64,000 bases of DNA from NCBI RefSeq assembly GCF_947179165.1, contig NC_077238.1, positions 59,003,257 to 59,067,256 of the forward strand. The letters run 5' to 3'. The notes under the pieces are model-generated. The model ran no database searches. It had not been told where the DNA came from and was given only the letters and a program-made list of their open reading frames with translations. Shown here piece by piece: positions 46,461 through 57,058 of this stretch; position 1 is the first letter of the stretch, and every line of letters begins with the position of its first letter. The stretch comes from Solanum dulcamara. Lineage: Eukaryota > Streptophyta > Magnoliopsida > Solanales > Solanaceae. A program made the position numbers and the translations under genes.

Positions 46461-47680
46461 ATATCTCGGATCCTGCAACTAAAAAATGAGGTTCAAAAAC
46501 TCATATTTTAGTCCCTCCCTATCTTCATTTGTTGGAATTAATAGAGAATAAGTGCTCAACTAAGTATAGGGGAAACCAGTCCAGCACATCCAAGATCAAG
46601 TTCTTGATTTTCAATGATATAACCCATCTCCTCACCACTATTTTTCCTTACATTTAATGGCCTAATAACTGGAACGACTTGTTTATTATGATTGAAAGGT
46701 GCAGGCCTGAGATGAAAATCACCCCTGTCACCTGGATCAAACCTTCTACCAACATCTATAAGTTTAACACTGATCGAAGTGTAATAGAGAATCTTTAAAA
46801 GATTAATGGCGGAGGGATATTGAGGGACCATAAGGGTGTTATGATTTATGCTTTCACTGTTCCATTGGGGATTTGAACCAATAACCAGGCTGAAATTCAA
46901 GCAGCCATTTATGGTGTGCATTGGTGTTTACAGCATAACTATCAAAAGATCATCTTATAAGTAGATTCTGAACTACTCACTAACTGGCTCTGTAATGCCA
47001 GCAAATCTCCTAGGAAAGTCGGGCAATACATTCAGGAACTACAAGAACTAATCAGCCAATTGGAGTTTTTTCAATGCATTCACACATATAAAGAAGCTAA
47101 TAATACTGTTGATTTTATTTCTAAATGGAGTCACAAGTTTGATATTCCACAACTTTTTTTTATACCCATCATCAGTTACCTGCAGTAGCTAAAGTCCATT
47201 GCATGTTGGAGAAACTGGATATGGCAAGCTTCAGGAGAAGAAAGTTGAATAGAATTAAAAAGCCCCCATGAATTTTGTTCTATGGTCATATGGTATGGAT
47301 TCCCTCTATACCCCTTTTGTTCTCCCTTACCCTTTTCAATCTAGCAATTTTCTAGTTAAGTTTATAGCTTTTTGAATAGGACTAGTGCAAGTTTCTTTTT
47401 TACAAGTGTAAGGGGAGAGTCTCCCTTATCTATATTTGCTTAGATATTTTATATCGAGAGGAATCCTCTCGTTTAGGTGAATACTATTTAGGTTTACGTT
47501 TTCTTAGTATTGGGGATGAGTCGACCGACCTTAGTAGGTTAGTTCACTTATGAACCACTATAGGGTCAGAGGTAAGGTTTTATGTCCCCCTCCTTGTATT
47601 TTGCTTATTTTTATTTATGTTAAGGTTTGGGGGGTTTGCTCAGCCCCTAACCCCCTCAAGGGTTGTTAAAATAAAAAAAT
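46461..47680 (+). pseudogene. L1 LINE RNase H and 3' untranslated region
   Basis: KFNTD-like text, INGGGILRDHKGVMIYAF, NNQAEIQAAIYGVHWC, IIL-VDSELLTNWL and HTYKEANNTVDFISKW give the plant LINE RNase H domain with its usual order of acidic residues. It is broken by stops (for example at the Gly of NTDGS). From about 47240 the 3' untranslated region runs to GGGGTTTGCTCAGCCCC and the A-rich tail ending 47680. Confidence 0.85.
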
Positions 47681-47687
47681 AAACTAT

Positions 47688-48290
47688 AAAGGTTTTAAGA
47701 CCCGACCAAGGACGTGAATATTTGTCAAAGTAATTTAAAGAATTATGTACTAAAAACAAAATTATCAAACAGTTAACTACTCCTTAGACACCTCAACAAA
47801 ATGATGTAGCTAAAAGAAGGAGTATAAAACTATTGGACAAGAAAAAATCAATGATGGCGCAGGCGAATTTATCTATCTCTTTCTAAGGAGATGCATTATT
47901 GATTGCGTCCTACATATTGACTAAAGTACCTTCCAAATCAATATCTTTCACCCCTTATAAGCTTTGGACTGGTCATTAAATAAATCTAAATGATCTATGA
48001 CCTTTGGGTTGTGTTGTATATATTAAAGATCATTTTGGTGAGTTTGGTAAACTAAGTCCAAAAGGAAAGAAATGTATCTTTATTAGATACTCAAAATGGT
48101 CCAAAGGGTATGTGTTCATTGATGAATTAGAGGATGGAAGTATTACTGAAATAGTATCACGATATGTCCGATTTTTGGGAAATGATTTTCCCAAAAAAGG
48201 TATAATAAATGAAGGTGAGCCTCTCTACGAAATGTCGAATTTAGATTATCAGATAATATCGTCAGACATACTTTATTGATCAATGGATCA
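47688..48290 (+). pseudogene. E4 integrase C-terminal half
   Basis: VLRPDQGREYL carries the second catalytic Asp position, then QLTTP-TPQQNDVAKRRS (the usual NGVAERRN carrying the catalytic Glu, here AK for AE), SMMAQANLSISF and TPYKLWTGH. From 48004 an open frame continues GCVVYIKDHFGEFGKLSPKGKKCIFIRYS, the conserved copia post-core. Multiple stops are present. Confidence 0.85.
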
Positions 48291-48420
48291 AGAAATGGCT
48301 CTTGGTCCAAGTGGGAGTTTTTAATCCCAAAATCCTTTAGAGGAATCTGAACTTCGATTACGTAAGAGTACAACAAAAGGTGTACCTTAACTATCTTATG
48401 AGATTGCAGATTATCATTTT

Positions 48421-49220
48421 TTGGTATCTCCCATAGAATTGGATGAACCTAATTCTGTGGTTGAGGCTTTATCAAGCCCTAAAAAGGATGAATGGTTAAA
48501 AGTGATGAAAGAAGAATTAGAGTCCATGAAAACCAACAAAGGTTGGAATCTAGTTGACCTTCCTCAGGGAGGCAGAGCTATTAAGAATAAATTGATTCTT
48601 AAAGTTAAGCACAAATTGAATGGGTCAATAAAAAGATACAAAGCACGATTAGTGGTAAAATGTTTTACTCAAGAAGCTGGAATAGATTATGAGAAAACCT
48701 TTCACCAGTTGTAAAGTTTACCTCTATAGGATTACTTTCTATAGTTGCACATTTAGATCTAAAATTACAACAAATGGATATGAAGACCGCTTTTCTCAAT
48801 GGAGAACTAAAAGAAGAAATCTACATGGAACAACCTGTAGGTTTCGTTGTTAAAGTCCAAGAAAAGAATGTTTGTAAATTGAAGAGATCAACTTATGGAC
48901 AAAAGCGATCTTCAAAGCAGTGGTACTTAAGATTTCATAAGGACGTGATTTCATTTGATTTCACCATGATCGTTGAAGACCATAGCATCTATGTGAAAAA
49001 GTTCAATGAAAAATTTATAATTCTTTCTCTTTACATGGATGATATTTTATTAGCCAAAAATAATTTGGAGTATGTAAATCCTGTGAAGTCATGGATTTTA
49101 AAGTCATTTGACATGAAAGATATGGGTGAAGCAGATTATATATTGGGTGTTAAAATCCAAAGAGATCCTTCCAAGAATTTTTTGAGTTTATCTCAAGAAA
49201 CATGCGTAAAGAAAATATAA
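48421..49220 (+). pseudogene. E4 reverse transcriptase
   Basis: DEWLKVMKEELESMKTNKGW and KHKLNGSIKRYKARLVVKCF (48421-48714) are followed after a frameshift by QQMDMKTAFLNGELKEEIYM, then CKLKRSTYGQKRSSKQWYLR and LYMDDILLAKNN. The YMDD active site is intact, and MKDMGEADYILGVKI is the usual RT connection region. Frameshift and stop codons make it inactive. Confidence 0.9.
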
Positions 49221-49240
49221 GAACGTTTTTGAATGAATAG

Positions 49241-50002
49241 TTGAAAGAGTATGGATACTCCAATAGAAAGAGGTATTTAAGCCTTGAAATGTGTCCAAAT
49301 ACTAAAAAAGAAAAGGAAGTCATGTCTCGAGTTCCATATTATAATGCTATCGAGAGTCTGATGTACTCTATGATGTGTACTCATCTAAAAATTTGTTATG
49401 TCGTAGGTCAGGTTAGCAGGTATCAATCTAATGTCGGAACAAATCATTGGAAGGCAGTGAAGAGAATATTTCGATATTTGAAGAGAACTGCAGATTATTC
49501 ACTATGCTATAGTGGATCTGATTTACTCCTGAGAGGTTACAAAGATATTGATTGGGCTGGTGACCGGAATGAAAGAAAATCAACCTCAGGTTATGCTTTC
49601 TTAATTAATGATGGTGTTGTTTCATGGAAAAGTAAGAAATAAACTTGCACAACTCTTTCAACCATGGAATCTGAATTTGTAGCTTGTGCATCTATACCAT
49701 AAGAAGTTGTTTGATTAAAGAGATTCTTTGAGCATTTGAATAATGCAAAGAATTCTAAGGGTCCCTTGATTTTGTATAGTGACAATGAGGTGACTATCGC
49801 ATATACGAAGGATCCTAAGTATCACAGTAAAACCAAACACATTGACATCATGTATAACTTTGTGAGAGACATAGTAGCAAGTGCAAAAGTATATTTACAA
49901 TACATTCATACTCGTGAAATGATAGCCGATCCTTTTACAAAGGCCATATCTAGAGACTTGCTAGAGAAACATGTTAAGTCTGCAGGAATCCATAGGATAT
50001 GA
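49241..50002 (+). pseudogene. E4 RNase H
   Basis: YVVGQVSRYQSN and VKRIFRYLKRTADYSL lead into GYKDIDWAGDRNERKSTSGY (catalytic Asp region), SWKSKK, TMESEFVACASIP and, from 49736, LYSDNEVTIAY, KTKHIDIMYNFVRD and MIADPFTKAISRD. The polyprotein ends at a stop at 50000-50002. It is broken by a stop after SWKSKK. Confidence 0.9.
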
Positions 50003-50961
50003 TGATATTTATGTATTGTAAAATAACTTGATTGTTATAATATTCTCATCTATATAAGACTATATGAATTTATATTCATATCTTATATGCATGTGATAAT
50101 GTTTTATAAATAAAAGGTGTCGAACAATTTGTGAGATTAGCTCTCTCACACGAGAAATTGCCTCTTACGTCAGAAAACATGAAGAGATATTTTTCATTGT
50201 CATGCTATGACTTATTTTATAAACCATACAAGAGTCTCTCTAAGAAAATGAGTTTGAGGATCAATGAAGAGATAAACTCAGTTTAGATATTAAGAAGTGT
50301 CTAAGACCAAGGTTTGTATGATGTTGGATAATTAAAATAAATGAGACACATGCACCAGAATAATGTGAGAGCATCGTACCACATTGTTCATACCACGTGT
50401 GTTAAGAGATCATTGTGTGACACCTTGAAAAGTTAAAATTAACTTTTCATTGGAATACCCTTTGACCTTTTACTGTTTTTTGAAATTTTAATTAATCTTG
50501 CTACTTTAGCATGTCACTGATAGCCAAGAATAATTTGACAGTGTAGTGCATGTCTAGAAAAGCAGATGATTTGGAACAAATAAATTTCAATAGAAAGAGA
50601 AGATGATTATATTAAAATCACTGACTTGTGTACACAAGCCGGCTATTACACTTACCATATAGATGTTGAGTGTAATTGTGTATATAAAGTTAAACTTGAA
50701 CTCGAGTTCACCTTTTAAAGAGAATAAGGGATCGCATGAGTAACTACTGAAGTAGTGAAGTCTTGGGTATTGTGAATAATGATGTCGTCATATTAATAGT
50801 GAATCTTTCCATATGTTATTAGATTCCTATGTGGAACTTGTAAAACCTTGAAGGTAAGCTTTTAATGATCACAGATCGCACGAACTATTTGTCATATAAA
50901 TTGTGTGTATGATTGATATTGTGTTGGCTTGGGTCTTGTCCATCATGAGCAAAGTGGGAGA
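50003..50961 (+). other. E4 3' non-coding region
   Basis: No gene is seen in this stretch before the 3' LTR. A polypurine tract AAAGTGGGAGA ends at 50961, directly before TGTAAG. A 22-bp near-perfect palindrome lies at 50427-50448 (arms GAAAAGTTAA and TTAACTTTTC, 2-bp centre). Confidence 0.7.
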
Positions 50962-51430
50962 TGTAAGTTTTGTGTTGTGGGTCGCTCATGTGGACTGACC
51001 CAACCCGATCCAATTCTGCCTCACTGGATCTAATTTAATTAATTAATTAATTAATTAAATGGATAATCCTTTTAAAGGATAATAGGGAAAAGTAACAAAG
51101 TAACTACCCAACCTCTCCTTGAAAGACTCCTATTAGGAGTATCTTTTTAAGTACGTGGAAAAATAGTACGTGAGTAAAAGGAGAGAAACTGAAAAGGTTA
51201 AATAAAGGAATCAAGAGAGAAACTGAAAAGAAAAACTATCCTAATTTTTATACAAATCAATCTACACACTAAAGAGACTCTTAGTGTGTGAATTGCACTA
51301 TGTTTTCCTTGAGCGACAGAGTCAATCTAGTGGCCGTTCGGATTTGGAGCGAATCTACAACAAAGGTATCGTTGATCTTCCGCTATTGGTACCAGGTACA
51401 TAATCTTGTTCCTGTTACGTAATTCTTTCA
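50962..51430 (+). repeat. E4 3' LTR
   Basis: It starts TGTAAGTTTTG and ends CTTTCA, followed by the duplication ATATT. It aligns with 35461-35925 throughout and keeps the TTAATTAA run and the AGGAGTAT hairpin. Confidence 0.9.
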
Positions 51431-51950
51431 ATATTGGTCATTCTGAGTTATGTTCCAAATTGCATAGTCATTATCATTAGAATCTCGAATAGGAATGTTA
51501 GCAATATATAGGACAATATGTTCAGGGAGATCTGCCCTTAATTTATCCATTTTCCAGTTATCACCATCAATATAAACCATAACCTTGGCGTTGTTAATAT
51601 GCACACAGTCTTGGCATAAAATAGCTAGTGGCTTTTTTTCGCACGAATTATTCCACCACATGTTACAACTATCACTATATTTTTTCAGAAAATGTTAGGT
51701 TCCACAACCTGTCTAGAAATGACCATTAACTTTCAAGGTTGTGAATTATCAGAGATCTAAAGCTTGAATCGTTGGATGAACTCTATGGAAATACTTAATT
51801 TTCATAACATCAGCCCGGAGAGATTGATTGGTTCTAAATTTCCACTTTCTTCTAATGGACAAGATTTTAGAAATGTCATACATGTTTCTAATACATATAA
51901 CACCTTCATCTCTAGGAATACAAAGATTTTCTCAAGATCTCTAATGGTGT
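51431..51950 (-). pseudogene. L2 LINE: RT C-terminal part
   Basis: Minus frames give SRDEGVICIRNMYDISK, then RKWKFRTNQSLRADVMKIKYFHRVHPTI and SCNMWWNNSCEKKPLAILC, which fit the late reverse transcriptase/connection region of plant LINEs. NDNDYAIWNITQN continues, across E4, at 35455. The 5' side is cut at 51950 by E6, which begins TGTAACACCCC. Confidence 0.8.
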
Positions 51951-52876
51951 TGTAACACCCCAAAATTTTAAACTATGACCCGAGTCATTATTTAAATGTG
52001 TATATATCCCAAATCTAATGATTTCTAATGTTGCATAGGTTTGAAAATAATTCCTCACTGTAGAAAAATCTTTGAATATGAATTAAAGTCAAAAGGGACT
52101 CCTAGCATATAAAGTGTTCTATGGCCTAATACAAACCTAATGAAAGGTCTTCAAGTCTTCTTTCTAACTCCTTTGACAGTTTATCAATCCAAGTTGTGCG
52201 CTAAAAGTTATGTCCATTTTATTGGGTACTAGCGAGATCCACCTCACAAAGAAGACGTCAGATGCAAGACCGTGCGGCAAGACCAGTGCTATTGATAAGG
52301 CCGCCCGAACGCGCACTTTCTCCAAAATTCTTCTTTTTTCTAGTTTTAAGATGGGTGTTTTAGTCTTTTTCTCATCCCATAACCCTAACCCATGACTATT
52401 AATTCCCCCCAAAATTCCAAATTCAATGAGATTGGATAAGTTATGACAAACTCTTCTCCTCTTCTTCTCTACTCTTCAAGAAGCAAGATCCAAGGTTAAT
52501 TCTCAATATCCCTTTTCTAAGTTCTTCATCAAAAGGAATGTTTGAACACTCGCTACTTGAAACTACTCATACAAGGTTCATATTTTATTTTTTATATTTT
52601 CTGAATTACGAATTGAGGTTAGACTTGAGAGACGATTTCATGAAAATTGATTACAAATGTTCCTCTCTTGTTAATTGTGTTCATATTACTTTATTATGAT
52701 TTCAGAACTTCAATTATTGGTTTTGAATGGGTAAATCGCGTCATATGATTTTGGAAAGGATATTTCGGTAAGAATAACAGATTTGGAAATATTTGAGTCT
52801 TTCAAACATTTTGGTTTAAAATGATGAGTTAAGGGTAATTTTTCATCCCAGTTAAGTGTTAACGATATTGTATTTT
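51951..52876 (+). repeat. E6 5' LTR, left part
   Basis: It starts TGTAACACCCC. GC-rich words cluster at 52228-52320 (GACGTC, GACCGTGCGGC, GGCCGCCCGAACGCGC) and a TTTAGTCTTTTTC box follows at 52359-52371, then CATAACCCTAACCC and a CTCTTCTCCTC leader. It is split by solo LTR G at 52877 and resumes at 54438. A left flank of GGTGT is seen, but the right end of the element is missing. Confidence 0.7.
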
Positions 52877-54437
52877 TGTAAGACCTCAAAAGTTGGAAAG
52901 TCGGAAAATCGAGGTCCAAAGGAAGTTTCTTAGAAAAAAACCCATCTTTTGGCACCAGGTGTCTCTCCAGGAAGCCCTCCACGAGCCGTGGTGCTCTTCA
53001 TGAGTTGTAGAGAGCACCCGTGAAGACCACTGGTGATAGGGGAAGAGGTGGAGGAAGGACCATGGATGGATTCACAGCCCATGGTGAGAACCACGAGCCA
53101 TGGTATGGTCCGTGAAGCCCCAATTCCTCAAGCCTCTGTTAAGTGTGACTACCACAAGAAGACACCACGTGCCATGGTGACCAACGTTAAGGTCACCCCT
53201 CAGAACCCCAATTTTTTCAGAGTTGAAGGCAGACACCACGATCAACCACCACGGGTCGTGGTGAGGTACACAGACTGTGGTGGGTCCTCTGTACAGTTGC
53301 AGTTTCAATTTTAAGTTAGGGGTAGTTTGATCATTCCCTATATTTTCATTAATGAATGTGGATGATTTTTGGGAGTTTATTCTAACCTATAACTACCCTA
53401 AGCCCTCCTAACCCTCTCATTCTCACCCTAACACTCTAAATCAAAATCTTCTCTCTAAAAGTATGCTCTCTAAGTCTCCTTCTTCCTCAAGCAAATTCTG
53501 AGGATTTATTCAAGGTCAAGCTTCAATTCTTTGCAATTTAAGACTTCTAAAGGTCAATATATGTGGGTGTTCATACTTGGGCTCTTTTAACGACGGAATC
53601 CCAAATATTTCTTCTCAGAATCTCTTATAATTTCTTCTTCTAAAAGCCCTAATTTCATGATTTTTATTGGGTCTTCTTAATTATGATATATTTCAATGTT
53701 ATTAGCTTAATTATGTATAATTCACATTACATTGTATGATTTCAAGATGAATTTCAAAGACATATGTTATATGTTAGTTTCAAGCATGATTTATGAATTA
53801 TGATCATGATGTTCAAGTTATTTCAATGAAAGCTTTATGAATGATGTTCAAAGATGGTTTAAGCAAAGAAGTTATGAATGACGTTTCAATGATGCTATAA
53901 GCAAACTTATGGTGCAATAAGGACAATTCTTGCACAATCATGTTTAAAAGAGGTGATAAGGACAATTCTCACCAACTCATGAATTCTTTATGAATCAGGC
54001 AAGTTAAGAGCTATTTTTATTATTTTACAATGAGAAAGTTGATAGATGAGTTAATCTTATGTTATCGTTATAAAGTTGGATTGATACCTATTATTATCTT
54101 TCCTAATAAATTTAATGACTATGTTTTGATGAAAGTTCCGCTGGGATAAAGACTTAGCACTGTGAGGATTATAAGATGGGATTTGGTCCGATAGACATTG
54201 TAGCTACCCACGAAAATTATAGTAGCAACCTTTAGTACCTAAATACATGCTACCATAGGAAGAAAGATCACCTATTAATAAAGGCTTGATTCATTAAAAA
54301 AGGGTCACGCGATAGTTGAGGCTTGATTCCTTAGTAGCTTAGTGGATCCACTTAGGCATGACGGAGTATACCCTGACAAGGTAGCCTCCCTTTTCTAATC
54401 GTCATATCCCGCCTAGGTCCTAGCTTGGGTCATGACA
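52877..54437 (+). mobile_element. Solo LTR G inside E6 LTR
   Basis: It starts TGTAAGACCTC and ends GGGTCATGACA, 1,561 bp. The flanks ATTTT and ATATT agree at 4 of 5 positions. The first 400 bp contain CCACGAGCCGTGG (52980-52992) and relatives (about 53095, 53165, 53250). The distal 180 bp match, inverted, 44660-44800 of the family F solo LTR (for example GGCTTGATTCCTTAGTAGCTT). Confidence 0.75.
52978..53283. promoter_or_regulatory. CCACG-N-CGTGG word cluster in LTR G
   Basis: Self-complementary words recur: CCACGAGCCGTGGTG, ACCACGAGCCATGGT, CACCACGTGCCATGGTG and CCACCACGGGTCGTGGTGA, plus several half-words. The same word class is found in the E1 LTR (1540-1556, 18878-19050), although the two LTRs otherwise do not align by eye. 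Confidence 0.6.
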
Positions 54438-55540
54438 ATATTATATGTTATCTTATAACTTAAAAAGATTTGGATGATGGCATTGAATAAAATGCTTTAT
54501 CATAAATGAATCTTTGGTTTTCAAAGGCCGAGTTAAGAGTTTTGAATGTTTAATTATACAATTTGACATGGTTACAATGGCTTGCAAGTCTTGGTATGAC
54601 TATACCAATGGAAATATGGTTTATTAAGATAATTCTAGATAAATGAAACTTGTAAAGGTTTTAATGAGAGTTAAGGGAATTTGATAGTATCACTGAGAAG
54701 GTGTAAAATCCTTGTGACTCATCACCCAAAATCGTGTTTTTCGATGTGGGAGGTCCTTGTCCTGAATTATGGATTACTATTGCATATTGTTAATTAGAAA
54801 AACCTCTATAGCCTTTTCTTTGGGATAGTCTGGTTCACTATATTTTTATATTTCTCAATTTATATGGCATACATGTATTGGGGCCATCGACCTGGCGGGG
54901 GCCAGATCTATATAGAAATGGGTCACTATATGGTAGTGAACACTACCCTACTCAGGATTAATGATTTTTGAAAGGTCTATCTCTAAATGCTTTGGGTCTA
55001 TAGTTATGATTTTGCATTTCCTTTATGGTTGTATTAAATATGTATGTTACTGTTTCATCCCTTCCACGGATTGCATACCTGTTTTCATCGTATTGACCGT
55101 CCTTGAATGCTACATCATGGAATGATGTAGGATCGCAGACACATATTTGTGATTCCGGACAGTAGCCATCATTTAGGGACATCAGTTATCATTGTGGTTA
55201 ACTTTCCATCTTCTATAAAGTGGACTCTTCTTTTATCACTATTTCCTTTGGTTTTCATGGTATGTCGGGGGACCATGTCCCGACGTAGATACTGTTATTC
55301 TGTTAGTAGAGGTTTCATGGACCTATGGTTAGTTGGATTTGGTTTTCTTAGTAAGGGTCCAACTGGTTTTCCTCTTTTGAATTATTTTAAATATTAATTG
55401 AAATAGTACTTATCTTCTCCATTGTTATTTAAATCGATATTTGTATTGGATTATCTGGATTAAGGAGGTTGATTGGTGCTCTCGAACCAATAGTGTTTCG
55501 AGTGCCATGCCACGCCTAGGATGGGTCTCGGGTCATGTCA
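54438..55540 (+). repeat. E6 5' LTR, right part
   Basis: This continues E6 after LTR G. It ends near 55540 in CTCGGGTCATGTCA, directly followed by a primer-site-like AACTTGATATCAGAGTCA. With 51951-52876 the LTR is about 2.03 kb. Confidence 0.65.
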
Positions 55541-55544
55541 AACT

Positions 55545-55555
55545 TGATATCAGAG
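55545..55555 (+). other. E6 primer binding site (degenerate)
   Basis: TGATATCAGAG differs at one base from the initiator tRNA-Met site TGGTATCAGAG. It lies 4 bp after the LTR end, as in other Solanaceae gypsy elements that read ACTTGGTATCAGAGC. Confidence 0.65.
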
Positions 55556-55930
55556 TCAAAGGTTCAAGTGTCCTAGAATTTCTATGAAACTGTATGGTTA
55601 GATTCCTTTTTATAAGTGTGTAGTGTGTCACACTTGTAACGGGAGGATATGATATATTTAGGAAATACTTCTCACTCTTTCATACTCCAGATAGTACAAT
55701 TGAGTCATCCTTAATAAACTCATCCAGACTTCCTACTTTACCCTAATTTTGTTGGTTATGCCTTAATTTTGAGGTGATGGTGTGTTTAAAGATCATATTT
55801 CAAACGATGCGACTCTTTCAAATTTTGTCATCAAAAAGGGAACATAATTTGCACTAGGACTTAAGAGGAGTCCATTAGTAGATCAAAAGTTCTTAATGTC
55901 GGCTAAGATTAATATCCCACAAAATGGCTA
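55556..55930 (+). other. E6 leader / unassigned
   Basis: The first 180 bp fit the leader of a Ty3 element (AAGGTTCAAGTGTCCTAG follows the primer site). Gag is not readable. The element is cut and passes into a family F LTR fragment with no clear boundary. Nothing else is recognised. Confidence 0.4.
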
Positions 55931-56551
55931 TGTTTTCTTATAATCTCTTAAATGATGTTTTTATGATTCATTGACCTTATTAAATATTTTCATGATTCTA
56001 CTTCATGCTTTTCAAGGTATTTTGGTCATGCATCTCATTTTCATGTTTATCATACTTATTATGTCCGTTTATTCATGATTATTCATATTTCTCACATACT
56101 TTGTATAATTCCTTTACCAACACATATTTTTGCCTACATTGTATCATAATGTAGGGTCCGATTTTGATCCTCCCGCACGTGGCTAATTAGTGATCTACTC
56201 AGAGTTAGATCTTGGTGAGTCCTCATTATTTGAGGGTGAACATGTCATTTTATTTCTTTATGTTTAGACTACCTTACTTGCAATATGTTTTGGTGAGCTA
56301 GGGCTTGTTCTATGTCTCGTCTAAAGTTAGTAGAGGCATGTCTAGACTTGATGAGTATGCTTAGTTTATTTCTATCATTGTTGTTCAATCCTCATATATC
56401 AAGATTCTATTTTTTGAAACTATTTCCACATTTCAAGTTTATCTTTTATTTCATTCTTGAATTGTCATGCTATGTATGCTAAGAGGCTTGGGTAGAGTCC
56501 TTTAGGATTCCAATCATCGTGTCACATCTAGGTCCTAGCTTGGGTAGTGAC
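55931..56551 (+). mobile_element. Family F LTR 3' fragment
   Basis: TGCTAAGAGGCTTGGGT and GGTCCTAGCTTGGG match, inverted, the plus-strand start of the solo LTR at 43828. The fragment ends GGGTAGTGACA at 56551. Its left limit is uncertain. Confidence 0.6.
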
Positions 56552-57058
56552 AGAAATGTCTATCCAACATTGTTCAACGCCAGTGAAATGCATGTTCGAC
56601 AAAAAAACCTCTCAATTTTTCCTCAACCAGCAATAGATCGACGTTATGCCGGTTCCGGATTGTTCATCGCCAATAAAATGCATGTCCAAGATAGAATATC
56701 AGGATGATCATAACTTTTGACTCAGATCTTGGTTTGACGCAATCTTGGTGGCATTGGAAAGAAGACTCATAGACATTTAATTTGATAGATTATGAACCAT
56801 GTAACTCTTTATATGCTGAGAGATATGATTATTTTGAAGTTGACCCAAGTAAAATATTGCACCGAAACTCAATCATTAAGGAAGCTTTCAACTCAACTTT
56901 GTGTTAGAGGGTTCTTGAGAACTTACTTCATCTCCAAAACTCTTTACATACTAAAGAATATGCCTTCAAACCTATGCACCATGGTGAATCACCGTTATGG
57001 GCCTATACGCTTATAGAAAATGGTTCGGATCTTAGCATACAATTTATGAGATATTACA
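56552..57058 (-). mobile_element. Family F-like LTR 5' fragment
   Basis: CATAACTTTTGACTC, CAATCTTGGTGGCATTGGAAAGAAGACTCA and ATTTAATTTGATAG match 46110-46200 of the family F solo LTR. On minus the LTR starts TGTAATATCTC at 57058. A duplicated word ATTGTTCAWCGCCARTRAAATGCATGT occurs at about 56569 and 56659, about 91 bp apart. Confidence 0.6.

Larger units (their letters stand above)
43271..47680 (+). mobile_element. L1: 5'-truncated LINE inside E4 integrase
   Basis: Insertion is marked by AAACTAT at 43264-43270 and 47681-47687, and by an A-rich tail (AAAATAAAAAAATAAA) just before the second copy. Skipping it joins E4 integrase text ENQLDKT with KVLRPDQGREYL. The LINE is 5' truncated, beginning WDDWLGV, within ORF2. 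Its ORF2 is interrupted by a solo LTR at 43828-46460. Confidence 0.9.
35461..51430 (+). mobile_element. E4: old Ty1/copia element with three nested insertions
   Basis: The LTRs 35461-35925 and 50962-51430 are about 13% diverged by eye. A perfect duplication ATATT lies at 35456-35460 and 51431-51435. Primer site, long leader, gag, protease, integrase, RT and RNase H occur in order, all broken. Insertions are a MITE (37506-37893), a solo LTR (38946-42334, CCAAA) and LINE L1 (43271-47680, AAACTAT) carrying another LTR. Without these the element is about 7.8 kb. Confidence 0.95.

Noticed and set aside
46556..46921. Minus-strand 121-codon frame
   Set aside because: It is the shadow of the L1 LINE RNase H on plus, which has the conserved domain order.
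55541..55740. Complete E6 element
   Set aside because: Only the 5' LTR, primer site and a short leader are present; no gag, pol or 3' LTR follows.
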